Shown here: positions 26,001-32,750 of the stretch, piece after piece
How the letters are laid out: each line of letters begins with the position of its first letter
Position numbering within the stretch: position 1 is the first letter of the stretch
Source of the DNA: Acidobacteriota bacterium
GTDB lineage: Bacteria > Acidobacteriota > Thermoanaerobaculia > Multivoradales > JAHEKO01
Direction of reading: 5' to 3'
Assembly: GCA_029263375.1 (NCBI GenBank)
Contig: JAJCXP010000414.1
Span: 1 to 40,739 of the forward strand
DNA length: 40,739 nt
Translations under genes and position numbers: made by a program
Notes under the pieces: generated by a model
What the model was told of the DNA's origin: nothing
The model's input: only the letters and a program-made list of their open reading frames with translations
The model's database searches: none

Positions 26001-26283
26001 CCGCCTTTTCCTTCAGCCACGAGACCAGTTGACCGGTCAGCCAGCGAGTCTGAAGGCGATTCCTAAAAGGCCGATCCGGCGACTTGCCGCTGAGATTCAG
26101 GCCGTCACCGTCGAGAGGCAATATGAAGCGAACGCCCTCAAGCGCTCGGAGCTCCTCGAACATCTCTCCAAACGCGAACAGAGAGAGCTCAGATGTTGCG
26201 ATGTCGAGCAGATGGCCTGGTGCCATCCAAGGCCGGATCAGATCGACAACTCGCTCGTTACCTGTGTTGCTGATGATTCTCAC
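23086..26283 (-). CDS. SNF2-type helicase with degenerate PLD-like N-terminal domain
   Basis: This 1065-residue ATPase has an N-terminal region (about 1-165) with the layout of a phospholipase D-like domain (LLDIATSELSLFAFGEMFEEL), but the usual HxK motif is not present where expected (GILVQRDAESKPQQAIFGSMG). A SNF2/SF2 motor follows: Walker A ADSVGLGKT (253-261), DESH (343-346), LTATPVNN (381-388), and a second lobe with IIFTAFADTARYLYD and QRFGRIDRLGS (793-803). The GTG at 26283 (VRIISNTGNERVV) was chosen because upstream in-frame codons overlap the AIPR gene, and the family starts with this strand. It is probably a DNA translocase of the defence operon. Confidence 0.88.
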   Translation of the reverse strand: MRIISNTGNERVVDLIRPWMAPGHLLDIATSELSLFAFGEMFEELRALEGVRFILPLDGDGLNLSGKSPDRPFRNRLQTRWLTGQLVSWLKEKAAFRRATGPVPQGILVQRDAESKPQQAIFGSMGFGTQGLGTTAGNPLSLIQASETPEEAALVSQWFDSQWSGIASDDQVGQALVEQLEELASHRAPLLVYALMLHHVFQNRDGELDEEEVVRSATGIRNTVVWKKLYKFQRDGAVGAIDKLNRFGGCIIADSVGLGKTFEALAIIKYHELRNDRVLVLCPKRLRDNWTLYKANDRRNVLASDRFNYDVLNHTDLSRDGGLSGDIDLAHVNWGNYDLVVIDESHNFRNKRTPQKGGETRYDRLMRRIIREGVKTRVLMLTATPVNNRMADLRNQIVFATEGDDTALLDHGIGSIDSTTRLAQKQFNRWLDYDEAERIPSRLVEMLGFDYFTLLDLLTIARSRKHIEKYYGLAETGRFPDRLKPINIKADVDLTASFPPIRDINLEIRRLNLAVYAPLRYVLPHKQEAYDQKYSTEVKGGTGFFRQVDREESLIHLLRVNVLKRMESSVVSFALTIERQLRDVEATLERIDDQADELEEIDIEDVDLDDASFESLLVGRKVKVLIQDVDLVRWKQDLVEDRNRLATLLAAAREVNAERDAKLGAVRRVIEEKCRSPINPGNRKVIIFTAFADTARYLYDQLGPWAKTSLGLESALVTGTGSNQTTLPELRRDLASILTAFAPRSKERPEDLGDDGDLDLLIATDCISEGQNLQDCDWLINFDIHWNPVRIIQRFGRIDRLGSPNERIQLVNFWPNMELEEYINLEQRVSGRMVLLDISATGEENLIERQSGNQMNDLEYRRKQLLKLQDAVIDLEDLSTGVSIADLTLTNFRIDLAEFRKTHPGDLESLFLGAFAVTTSPEIEIPPGIVYCLRAEGDVAVRIPGDGYPLAPHYLVHVGDDGTVLLPYPQAKQILDRLKHLCLGRELPDAGACARFDRATKGGRDMDHARRLLAAAVASVAGKSEERAIESLFVAGGTHALAGEFAGIDDFEVVAFLVILPEESP

Positions 26284-26302
26284 TGACCTTGCTCGTCCGG
26301 GG

Positions 26303-28069
26303 TCACTCCGAGTTGAGAGCTGTCTCAAAGCGCCGTAGATGGTTGGCGAAAGGCCTACTGTATTGAGGGCTATCAGCCCAGAAGGCTGCGAACTGGCGAT
26401 CCAGCTCCTTCCTCTTGAAGAAAGTCGAGATGTCAGTGGCGCTGGCTCCTCTTCCGCGCTTGATCCTGTAGAAACCGAGGGCACCCCGAAAGGCGGTGCT
26501 AATAGCCTTTCCAAGAGGAACTAAGAGTGCGGACCGCTTCTCACAGCCCACCCGGAAGCGGTCTGCTTTTCTTCGGCCTCGCAGTAGTGGCTGAAGGTGC
26601 CTCCATACAAAGCCGAGCACCACCCACTTGGCGTAGGCCCTTTCGGGGAACCCCTTCGCCTCCAGTGCCGTCCTCCTCATCAGCCAGTATCGCGAGAGGT
26701 AGTAGTAGGGGTCCGTGTTCGGGAAAACGACTGGATAGAGATCCTCCCCGAACAGCCTCTCCTTGCCCGACCGAACAACGAGCGGATCGAGCTCACAGGC
26801 CGCTACTGCCTGTGCGACTTCATCCTTCTTCAGAAGGAATCTGTGCCTCGAAACCGCTCGCTTCCGGGCTTCCGCCTTGGTTTCTCGCTTCCTCGAGTAC
26901 TGATAGTCCAGCTTCCTCAACTGTCGCTCTAGCTCCACCTGCTTTCGGTCGTTCGCCATCAAATCTGACGGCCGGATGGCGTTTTGCCAGTTTGTGCTTG
27001 CGACGATCCGGGAGACGAGGTTGTCGAACTCGCCAGAGCCTGAACCCGGCTCCCTGGGCACATGAATGACCTTGACGAGCACACTCGCCGAACCACTTCC
27101 GGTCTCTTGCAACTGCAGAGTCCTGGTTGTTTGCTGTCCGTTGATAACCTGAGGGTTGCTCACTAGAAGAAGATCACGCCCGCGCTTGCTGACCTTCTCT
27201 GCCCCATCGCAGACGATGGTCACTCCATTGTTGTAGTACCAAAAGAACTCTGGCTCGGAAGCGAGGGTCTGCTGCATTCCCTTGTTGATCGCCGTGCTCC
27301 CCAGGAAACCACGGACATTCCGAGCAAACAGGCGCGTCCCAGTCTTCTCGAATAGGTCTGCTACGTCATCGCCTTTCATCGAAAAGACCCAGGATTCGAT
27401 CTTCGTCTTCCTGTCGAAGCGCTGGTGAGTGCCATTGACTTGGACGCTAGACCCCGATTCCATATGAAGCTCAAGAGATGGAATCGGTGGGGCTACGCCA
27501 TCGAGATAGTCCGACAGCAAGAGCAAGATCTGTCGCCCGCCAATGATGTCGAGCTTGGCTGAGTCGATGGCCGACTCCCGCCGAACGATGCTCGATGCCT
27601 CCTCCTGCAGCTTCTGACTGCACCTGCCAGTCGTGACGTAGTAGAGACAAAGTGCATACTTCCGCTTGAGCACTCGCTCCCTGGCTTGCTTCAGACGGCC
27701 CCTAAGGTCGTCGTCCAGCTCGCTCGCAAAGCCGTTGAATGCCTTACGGTCCGGACTTGTCAGGATAGCGGCTAGCTGCGCGAAAGAGACGACGTCGTTC
27801 CGCGTCTCGTTCTTCGCAGCGATTCCCTTTCGGTACTTGCCTTGCACTATGAACACAATCTCTGCTGCGTCATCGGTCAAAATCGCATCGATCCCTTTGT
27901 CGTTCGATGCACCAGTTAGGGCAGTGACCGCGACTTCCTCGGCCTCAGTGATGTAGGCACGTAGAAACCAAGCGACGAAGATCTCGTGATCCTCGAGCTT
28001 CGGGTACTTCTCGCCGAAGTCACCAAGCTCCCTATTCAGATGGGATTCATCTACTGGTACGAGGCCCAT
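26303..28069 (-). CDS. AIPR (abortive infection phage resistance) family protein
   Basis: This 588-residue protein is of the AIPR family (PF10592), recognised by FFWYYNNGVTIVCDGAEKV and NPQVINGQQTTRTLQL, the diagnostic core of that family. The N-terminal 130 residues have an Mrr-like arrangement, GIDAILTDD with Asp61 and FIVQGKYRK with Gln76 and Lys78, which suggests a D-QxK nuclease site. It is the first gene of the seven-gene operon. The ATG at 28069 has a perfect GGAGGTG ribosome binding site 4 nt upstream and a compact inverted-repeat element just before that. The exact activity of AIPR proteins is not settled. Confidence 0.88.
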   Translation of the reverse strand: MGLVPVDESHLNRELGDFGEKYPKLEDHEIFVAWFLRAYITEAEEVAVTALTGASNDKGIDAILTDDAAEIVFIVQGKYRKGIAAKNETRNDVVSFAQLAAILTSPDRKAFNGFASELDDDLRGRLKQARERVLKRKYALCLYYVTTGRCSQKLQEEASSIVRRESAIDSAKLDIIGGRQILLLLSDYLDGVAPPIPSLELHMESGSSVQVNGTHQRFDRKTKIESWVFSMKGDDVADLFEKTGTRLFARNVRGFLGSTAINKGMQQTLASEPEFFWYYNNGVTIVCDGAEKVSKRGRDLLLVSNPQVINGQQTTRTLQLQETGSGSASVLVKVIHVPREPGSGSGEFDNLVSRIVASTNWQNAIRPSDLMANDRKQVELERQLRKLDYQYSRKRETKAEARKRAVSRHRFLLKKDEVAQAVAACELDPLVVRSGKERLFGEDLYPVVFPNTDPYYYLSRYWLMRRTALEAKGFPERAYAKWVVLGFVWRHLQPLLRGRRKADRFRVGCEKRSALLVPLGKAISTAFRGALGFYRIKRGRGASATDISTFFKRKELDRQFAAFWADSPQYSRPFANHLRRFETALNSE

Positions 28070-28080
28070 TCGTCACCTCC

Positions 28081-28099
28081 GTCGGTCACCGACCGGTCG
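28081..28099. promoter_or_regulatory. Inverted-repeat operator candidate at the AIPR ribosome binding site
   Basis: Two perfect palindromic elements interlock: GTCGGT-C-ACCGAC (28081-28093) and CGACCGGTCG (28090-28099). They abut the GGAGGTG ribosome binding site (28080-28074) of the first gene of the defence operon, so they could act as a repressor site or as an RNA hairpin controlling translation. Confidence 0.45.
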
Positions 28100-28440
28100 T
28101 TGTAGCTCACTAGGGTCTCTCATCTCCTGCTTGTGCCCGCTCACACAGTCGTCCTTCGAGATGCATGCGCCCCGATCCGCAGCCATACACTCGCACGGTC
28201 AGAATTCCCTGGTTATTGCGTGCGGAACCATACTCGAAGTAGCACACAATCGCTATCGCTGGCGCGCGTCACGGTGCACTGATCGCGACGTTTTCTTGGC
28301 TTCGGAGGAGAATGTGCGCCCTGAGCGCAACTGGACAACGGCGAAGGCCGACACGCTGCGCACTTCGAGAAGCAGAAGGGTAGCCGAGCGACTGCGGAAA
28401 TCGATTATCCCTCGTAGCTCCCCTGCAACCCTTTCCACAG

Positions 28441-28459
28441 CCCCCCACCCCCCACCCCC
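28441..28459 (-). other. G-quadruplex-like tract
   Basis: On the minus strand the tract is three runs of five, six and six G separated by single T residues. A six-G run can supply two tetrad strands, so a four-strand quadruplex is possible. It lies between the island and the small plus-strand gene, directly before that gene's -10-like hexamer. Confidence 0.4.
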
Positions 28460-28461
28460 GC

Positions 28462-28467
28462 TATCCT
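28462..28467 (+). promoter_or_regulatory. -10-like hexamer of the 69-residue gene
   Basis: TATCCT ends 9 nt before the ATG at 28477, with no Shine-Dalgarno sequence between them. This fits the leaderless pattern seen at eno, vapB and yqgE. Confidence 0.3.
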
Positions 28468-28476
28468 CACCAAACC

Positions 28477-28686
28477 ATGGACCCCGCCCGCCTGATGCAG
28501 GTCATCGACCGCCTCGACCTCCTGGACGACCGCCTCACCCACAAGGTTCGCCCGCGCTCACCGGTCAACATGGGCCGCCTGACCCCGGAGCTCATGGCCG
28601 AGCGTGTGCGACACCTCTCGGAGTACTCGGTCGAGCTGAAGGAAATCGTCCGAGACCTGGTCGACGCGTTGAAGTCGCAGCGCTAG
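28477..28686 (+). CDS. Small helical protein, unknown function
   Basis: I do not recognise this 69-residue protein. It is almost entirely helical with two amphipathic stretches (MDPARLMQVIDRLDLLDDRL and LTPELMAERVRHLSEYSVELKEIVRDLVDALKS). There is no signal or membrane segment. Coding is supported by strong third-position GC and a regular heptad-like Leu/Ile/Val pattern, and by the ATG at 28477. It is convergent with the DUF4331 gene, whose terminator lies between them. It could be a dimerising regulator or adaptor; this is a guess from composition. Confidence 0.55.
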   Translation: MDPARLMQVIDRLDLLDDRLTHKVRPRSPVNMGRLTPELMAERVRHLSEYSVELKEIVRDLVDALKSQR

Positions 28687-28735
28687 CGCGCCGCCTCCTC
28701 TCACCCCCACCTGACCCCGCGCGCGCCCCAGGCAA

Positions 28736-28762
28736 GAAAAAAGGCGGCTCCGAAGAGCCGCC
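28736..28762 (-). terminator. Intrinsic terminator of the DUF4331 gene
   Basis: On the minus strand GGCGGCTC pairs perfectly with GAGCCGCC around a TTCG loop (28762-28743), followed at once by TTTTTT. It lies about 50 nt after the DUF4331 stop. There is no T-run on the plus side, so it acts in one direction. Confidence 0.88.
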
Positions 28763-28814
28763 CGCAAAGAATCGCCGAGTCGACCAGTCGTCGACCCAGG
28801 CCGGCAGGAACTGC

Positions 28815-30281
28815 CTAAGGGGTGCTGTTTGGCGAGCCCGGGATGGGCGTCGTCAGGTAGGGGAACTCGTCGCTGAACTGCTGGGCGTTCTGCGCCGTGC
28901 CGTCGGTGAACGGCAGCAGGCCCGACGGCGCGTCCGTGGGATCGCAGATGCCGAGGCCGAGATGGCACAGGAGGCCCATGGCCGCCCGTAGTGAGATGTC
29001 GACGGTGTCGTCGCCGGGGCGGCGGCCGTTCGGGTAGCCGACGCCGTCGCCGACGAAGCCGAGGTTGCTCTGGCTGGACGAGGGTAGCGGCGCAATGGCG
29101 GTGTTGAGGCGCATGAGCTCAGCGACCGAGCCGTCTTCGTTGACGCCGGGGATGCCGGTGAGGAAGATCCAGACTAGGTCGTTGCGCGGGAAGTTGTTGG
29201 GCGCCGGGGTGGCGAATAGGATCTCGATCAGCTCGGGCAGGGTCGGGTGGGTGACGTAGGTCAGGAACTGGGCGTCGTCGGCCGGGTGGCTGGCGTTCCA
29301 CAGGTTCTTGTCCTTGAGGCCGATGACGACCTCGTTGACGAGCGGGTTGGCGAGCCTGGAGACGGTGACGAAGTCACCACCCTGGCGGTCGGGGTTGTCG
29401 AAGGTCGGGTTGGAGGTCAGGCGCCGGCGCTCCTTGAGGCGGGCGGTGGTCCAGCCCGCGATGACGTCGCCCTCGCCGCCGGTCAGGCAGGCGATCGGCA
29501 CTTCGATGGCGAGGGTGGTGATGTTCTTGTTCTCGGTCGAGGAGGCCTCGGCGGCCGGGTCGCCGAGCGGGTCGGTGACGTTGACCAGGTCGAAGGTCTC
29601 GCCCAGGTTGACGGCGAAGGACTCTTTGCGCTGGCCGACGAAGACGCGGCCGTTGCCGCAGCTCGAGGAGAACTCGGTGATCCGCTTGTCGGCGTAGGTC
29701 TCGTAGTCCGGGATGGACTTGACGCCGATGTAGTCGGCGGGGCTCTCGAACAGGTTCCCGCCCGTATCCACGTTGGTTAGCAGCTCGGTCGAAATGGGAG
29801 CGTCGACGTCGCCCGCGATGAGCTCGACCTGGTAGCGACGCTGCACGTTGAGGGCGGCCTGGCCGATGCCGGCGCCGAACGGACCGATGTTCATGAGCGG
29901 TACGGACACGCGCTCGGTGCTGCCGGGGTCACCGACGTCGAGCGCCAGGTCGCGTAGCACGTGGACCGGCTTGACCCGGAAGGTCAGGTTCTCGCCGGTG
30001 GCACCGTCGTTCGAGATGTGAATGTCGTAGACCGCGTTCGGATCCAGCGGGTAGTAGTTGGGACCGCCGAACGGATCCTGGAGCGGGTTGTAGTTGGCGA
30101 TCAGGGTCACGAACCCTTCGCGGCCCGACTCGTAGCTCCGGAACATGTAGAAATCGGTACCGTCGACCTCGGGCATCCGCAGGATCCCCGGCGCCTCGCG
30201 GTGGCTCGAGGCCAGCGTCGGCATCGCGGTCAGCAGGGCCACTGCGCACAGGCCTGCTATCTGGAAGACTCCTCGCATCAT
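28815..30281 (-). CDS. Secreted DUF4331 protein
   Basis: This 488-residue exported protein has a signal peptide (about 1-25, ending PTLASS) followed at once by the family signature SHREAPGI...VDGTDFYMFRSYE. DUF4331 proteins are secreted or periplasmic with unknown activity. The length and the spread of Asp/Asn-rich loops (YNPLQDPFGGPNYYPLDPN) suggest a beta-rich, perhaps metal-binding fold. GGAGGAG precedes a run of possible starts (GTG 30284, ATG 30281, ATG 30278); the ATG at 30281 has the best spacing. It is monocistronic with its own intrinsic terminator downstream. Confidence 0.88.
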   Translation of the reverse strand: MMRGVFQIAGLCAVALLTAMPTLASSHREAPGILRMPEVDGTDFYMFRSYESGREGFVTLIANYNPLQDPFGGPNYYPLDPNAVYDIHISNDGATGENLTFRVKPVHVLRDLALDVGDPGSTERVSVPLMNIGPFGAGIGQAALNVQRRYQVELIAGDVDAPISTELLTNVDTGGNLFESPADYIGVKSIPDYETYADKRITEFSSSCGNGRVFVGQRKESFAVNLGETFDLVNVTDPLGDPAAEASSTENKNITTLAIEVPIACLTGGEGDVIAGWTTARLKERRRLTSNPTFDNPDRQGGDFVTVSRLANPLVNEVVIGLKDKNLWNASHPADDAQFLTYVTHPTLPELIEILFATPAPNNFPRNDLVWIFLTGIPGVNEDGSVAELMRLNTAIAPLPSSSQSNLGFVGDGVGYPNGRRPGDDTVDISLRAAMGLLCHLGLGICDPTDAPSGLLPFTDGTAQNAQQFSDEFPYLTTPIPGSPNSTP

Positions 30282-30495
30282 CACTCTCCTCCTTCAACTT
30301 CCATTGAGATGGTCGCGACCTCGTTCGTCGCCGGTTGCCGGCTTCGAGTCGGCCCGACTGTCATGTGGGCGTACGGGAGAGCTACGGAGCGAGACCGCCG
30401 CTGGATGAGCCGGCGGCGAGATGGTCGCGCGTGATCGGTATGCGAACCGGTCTAGGGCCGGCTATCGGCCGCCGGGCACCGGGCGCGCCCGACCC

Positions 30496-30978
30496 TCAGT
30501 CGCCGCGCGACGCGCCGAAGCCGCCGGTCGAGCCGAAGCCGCCGGCGCCGCGCTCACTGTCGTCGAGGACCTCGACCTCCTCGACGTTCACGGCCGGCGT
30601 CGCCGCGACCACCAGCTGGGCGATCCGATCACCGCGGCGGATCTCGAACGGCTGCTGACCGTGGTTGATCAGCAGCACCTTGACCTCGCCCCGGTAGTCG
30701 CTGTCGATGGTCCCCGGGCTGTTGAGACAGGTGACGCCGTGCTTGACGGCCAGGCCGCTGCGCGGTCGCACCTGGCCCTCGAGGTTCGCCGGCAGCTCGA
30801 GGCAGAAGCCGGTGGGCACGAGAGCGCGCTCGCCCGGAGCCAGTGTCAGCGGCGTCTCGACCGCGGCCGCCAGATCGAGCCCGGCACTCCCAGCCGAGGC
30901 CCGCGTCGGCAGCGGTAGATCACCGGCGTGAGGAAGCCGTCGAATTCTCAGCTCGACGGGACTCGCGTCAGCCACCAC
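30496..30978 (-). CDS. dut: dUTP diphosphatase (dUTPase)
   Basis: dUTPase hydrolyses dUTP to dUMP and diphosphate, limiting uracil in DNA and feeding thymidylate synthesis. The 160 residues contain the trimeric dUTPase motifs in order: [10 protein letters not shown] (1), [11 protein letters not shown] (2), [20 protein letters not shown] (3), [11 protein letters not shown] (4) and a glycine-rich arm ending [13 protein letters not shown] (5). The start is uncertain. The GTG at 30978 (or the next codon, GTG 30975) overlaps the end of the pseudopilin gene and gives a normal-length enzyme; longer reading would only translate the upstream gene's tail in another frame. It is the last gene of the secretion operon. 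Confidence 0.95.
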   Translation of the reverse strand: MVADASPVELRIRRLPHAGDLPLPTRASAGSAGLDLAAAVETPLTLAPGERALVPTGFCLELPANLEGQVRPRSGLAVKHGVTCLNSPGTIDSDYRGEVKVLLINHGQQPFEIRRGDRIAQLVVAATPAVNVEEVEVLDDSERGAGGFGSTGGFGASRGD

Positions 30979-31825
30979 CGCTACGCCGGTTCCGACGCTC
31001 CTCGCGGTCCTTGCGGCTGCGCTTGCGATCGTCGGCATCCTCGTCCTCGTCCTCGTCCCCGTCGAAGCTGTCCTCGAGTCCGGTACCGCCGGCGGGCTCG
31101 ACCCCCTCGGGGAACGGCCGGCCGATCCACTTGCTGTTCAGGCTGGGAGTGATCTCCCCCGGCGCGGTCGGCGCGATCGGGATGATGTCGGGCGTGAAGA
31201 TCCACGACTTGTAGTTGGTCGCACCCAGGAAGAGCTTGACCGAGTCGTCATCGCTCAGACTGTGGACGCCGGAGATCGGGCCGGTGGTGACCGTCTCGCC
31301 GCGGCGCGGCGTGCGGCGACTGCTCCGGCTCGACGACCCGCCGTCGTCGTCGTCCTCATCGTCCTCGTCCTCGTCCTCCTGCCCCAGCCCGGTGCCCGAG
31401 GTGAACGCCTGGCCGGCGATATTCCTCCCACCCACCGCCTGGCCGGCGCCGCCGGTCTGCGCGTTCTGCACGCCCGCCGCGAACACCAGGCCCCACTCAC
31501 CGCTGTCGGTCATCGGGTCCTTCCAGAGCTGGCGGATCGAGCGCGGCTCGATCTCCAGGAGCTCCTCCAGGCGCACCGGGTAGCGGCCGACCTTGGTCTG
31601 GAAGAGCCGGATCGCCTCGGCGTACTGAAGCCCGCGGAAGATCAGCTCCTCCTCTTTGTCACGCTTGATCTGCTGGGTCCAGAGCGGCAGCGCCGCCGCC
31701 ACCATGATGTTGAGCACGGCGACCAGGACCATGAGCGTCACCAGGGTGAAGGCGTCATCGCGAGCTGCCGCCGGTCGAGATTCTCCGGAGGCGCGACGAC
31801 GGTGGTGGCGAACGAGAGGGCTCAT
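30968..31825 (-). CDS. Pseudopilin-like protein lacking Glu5, with acidic tracts
   Basis: This 285-residue protein has a type IV prepilin-like N-terminus: a basic leader, then [25 protein letters not shown]. The peptidase site has Ala instead of Gly at -1, and mature residue 5 is Thr, not the conserved Glu. A GspG-like region follows ([25 protein letters not shown]...[15 protein letters not shown]). Two low-complexity acidic stretches (about 149-160 and 256-266) and a basic C-terminus are additions. Loss of Glu5 is typical of tip-type minor pseudopilins such as GspK, so it may cap the pseudopilus. It follows the GspG-like gene by 7 nt. Confidence 0.78.
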   Translation of the reverse strand: MSPLVRHHRRRASGESRPAAARDDAFTLVTLMVLVAVLNIMVAAALPLWTQQIKRDKEEELIFRGLQYAEAIRLFQTKVGRYPVRLEELLEIEPRSIRQLWKDPMTDSGEWGLVFAAGVQNAQTGGAGQAVGGRNIAGQAFTSGTGLGQEDEDEDDEDDDDGGSSSRSSRRTPRRGETVTTGPISGVHSLSDDDSVKLFLGATNYKSWIFTPDIIPIAPTAPGEITPSLNSKWIGRPFPEGVEPAGGTGLEDSFDGDEDEDEDADDRKRSRKDREERRNRRSGGG

Positions 31826-31832
31826 GATGCGA

Positions 31833-32249
31833 TCACCAGTCGGCGTAGGGGGTGCCGTCCAGGCTCAGGCGCTCGGACCCGGAGCGGATGTCTTCGATGC
31901 CGGGCTGGCCGTCCTCGGGCAGGTCGGTCTCGGCCGGCACCTCTTCGTCGTTGAACTCTTCGTAGATCGGTACCCAGGTCTCGGCGCTCTTGGTGATCGG
32001 ATCGTGCGGAATGGAGCGCAGGTACCCCTCCTCGACCAACGCCTCGATCGTCGGTGGGTAGTTGCCTTTGTCGGCGTAGTACTGATCGATCACGTCGCGA
32101 AACGTGACCAGGTCGGTCATCAGCACGGCCTCCTGAGCGCGCGTCGGCACGTTCTTGAGGGCCGGCAGGACGATCGTCGCCAGAATGCCGATGATCGTCA
32201 CGACGACAATCAGCTCGAGCAGGGTGAATCCTTGTTGTCGACCTCTCAT
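31833..32249 (-). CDS. gspG: GspG-like major pseudopilin
   Basis: This 138-residue pseudopilin has a short basic leader (MRGRQQG) cleaved before FTLLELIVVVTIIGILATIVLP, with Glu5 present. The soluble part has the GspG pattern DLVTFRDVIDQYYADKGNYPPTIEALVEEGYLRSIPHDPIT and a C-terminal loop of acidic residues that in GspG binds calcium. It would polymerise into the periplasmic pseudopilus. It lies 13 nt after the preceding pseudopilin gene. Confidence 0.88.
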   Translation of the reverse strand: MRGRQQGFTLLELIVVVTIIGILATIVLPALKNVPTRAQEAVLMTDLVTFRDVIDQYYADKGNYPPTIEALVEEGYLRSIPHDPITKSAETWVPIYEEFNDEEVPAETDLPEDGQPGIEDIRSGSERLSLDGTPYADW

Positions 32250-32262
32250 GGCTCCGTTTCCA

Positions 32263-32745
32263 CTACCAGAGTTTGTACGGGACGCCGTCCATGCCCGTCC
32301 CTTCGCTGAGCGAGTAGACGTCGTAGACGTTCTCTCCTCCCCAGGAGTCCTCGTCCCAGTCGTCCTGCACGCTGCGCAGTCCCCACTCGGCCTCGCCGGT
32401 CATCGGATCCACCGGAATGCGGCGCAGGAACCTCATCTGCTTGTCGACCTGACCGACCAGGTCGATCGGCTCGATCAGCTGCTCGAGCTCGGTGGGGTAG
32501 CCGTCGGCGCCTAACTCCTGCTCCAGCAGGCCGGCGTCGACGAAGCGCTTGTACTCGTCGATCGCGTTGCGCATCTCTCTCAACGCAGCGCGCAGCCGTA
32601 CCTCTTTGCTGCGTTTGACGCTGAACTTGGCGACCGGCAGGACCAGCGCACCGAGGGTCGCCAGCACCGCGCACACCATGACCAGCTCGGCCAGGGAGAA
32701 GCCCGATCCCCGACTGTGCACACGATTGGAGAGACGCTGAATCAC
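32263..32745 (-). CDS. Type II secretion / type IV pseudopilin
   Basis: This 160-residue protein has a prepilin leader (MIQRLSNRVHSRGSG) cleaved before FSLAELVMVCAVLATLGALVLP, with Glu5 present. The later YPTELEQLIEPIDLVGQVDKQMRFLRRIPVDPMTGEAEWGLRSV follows the GspG-like scheme of a Pro-containing loop and a DPMTG turn. The GTG start at 32745 lies 5 nt after the secretin stop. A much longer upstream frame exists, but it only reads across the secretin gene and is rejected. It ends with DGVPYKLW, similar to the GspG-like neighbour's DGTPYADW, which suggests duplication. Confidence 0.85.
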   Translation of the reverse strand: MIQRLSNRVHSRGSGFSLAELVMVCAVLATLGALVLPVAKFSVKRSKEVRLRAALREMRNAIDEYKRFVDAGLLEQELGADGYPTELEQLIEPIDLVGQVDKQMRFLRRIPVDPMTGEAEWGLRSVQDDWDEDSWGGENVYDVYSLSEGTGMDGVPYKLW

Positions 32746-32750
32746 CGGCC

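Larger units (their letters stand above)
28070..28476. other. 407-nt intergenic region upstream of the defence operon
   Basis: This region separates the divergent AIPR operon and the 69-residue gene. It holds the inverted-repeat element (28081-28099) and a C-rich tract (28441-28459). I see no coding region I can support: a 61-codon GTG-initiated minus-strand frame at 28253-28438 has no ribosome binding site or recognisable content. No convincing -35/-10 pair for the AIPR operon was found by eye. Confidence 0.5.

Noticed and set aside
28253-28438. A 61-codon GTG-initiated minus-strand frame upstream of the AIPR gene
   Set aside because: No ribosome binding site, no recognisable content and no coupling to the operon.
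12045-28476. CRISPR array, insertion sequence, integrase or transposase in the island
   Set aside because: No regularly spaced repeats, terminal inverted repeats or recombinase motifs were seen on either strand.
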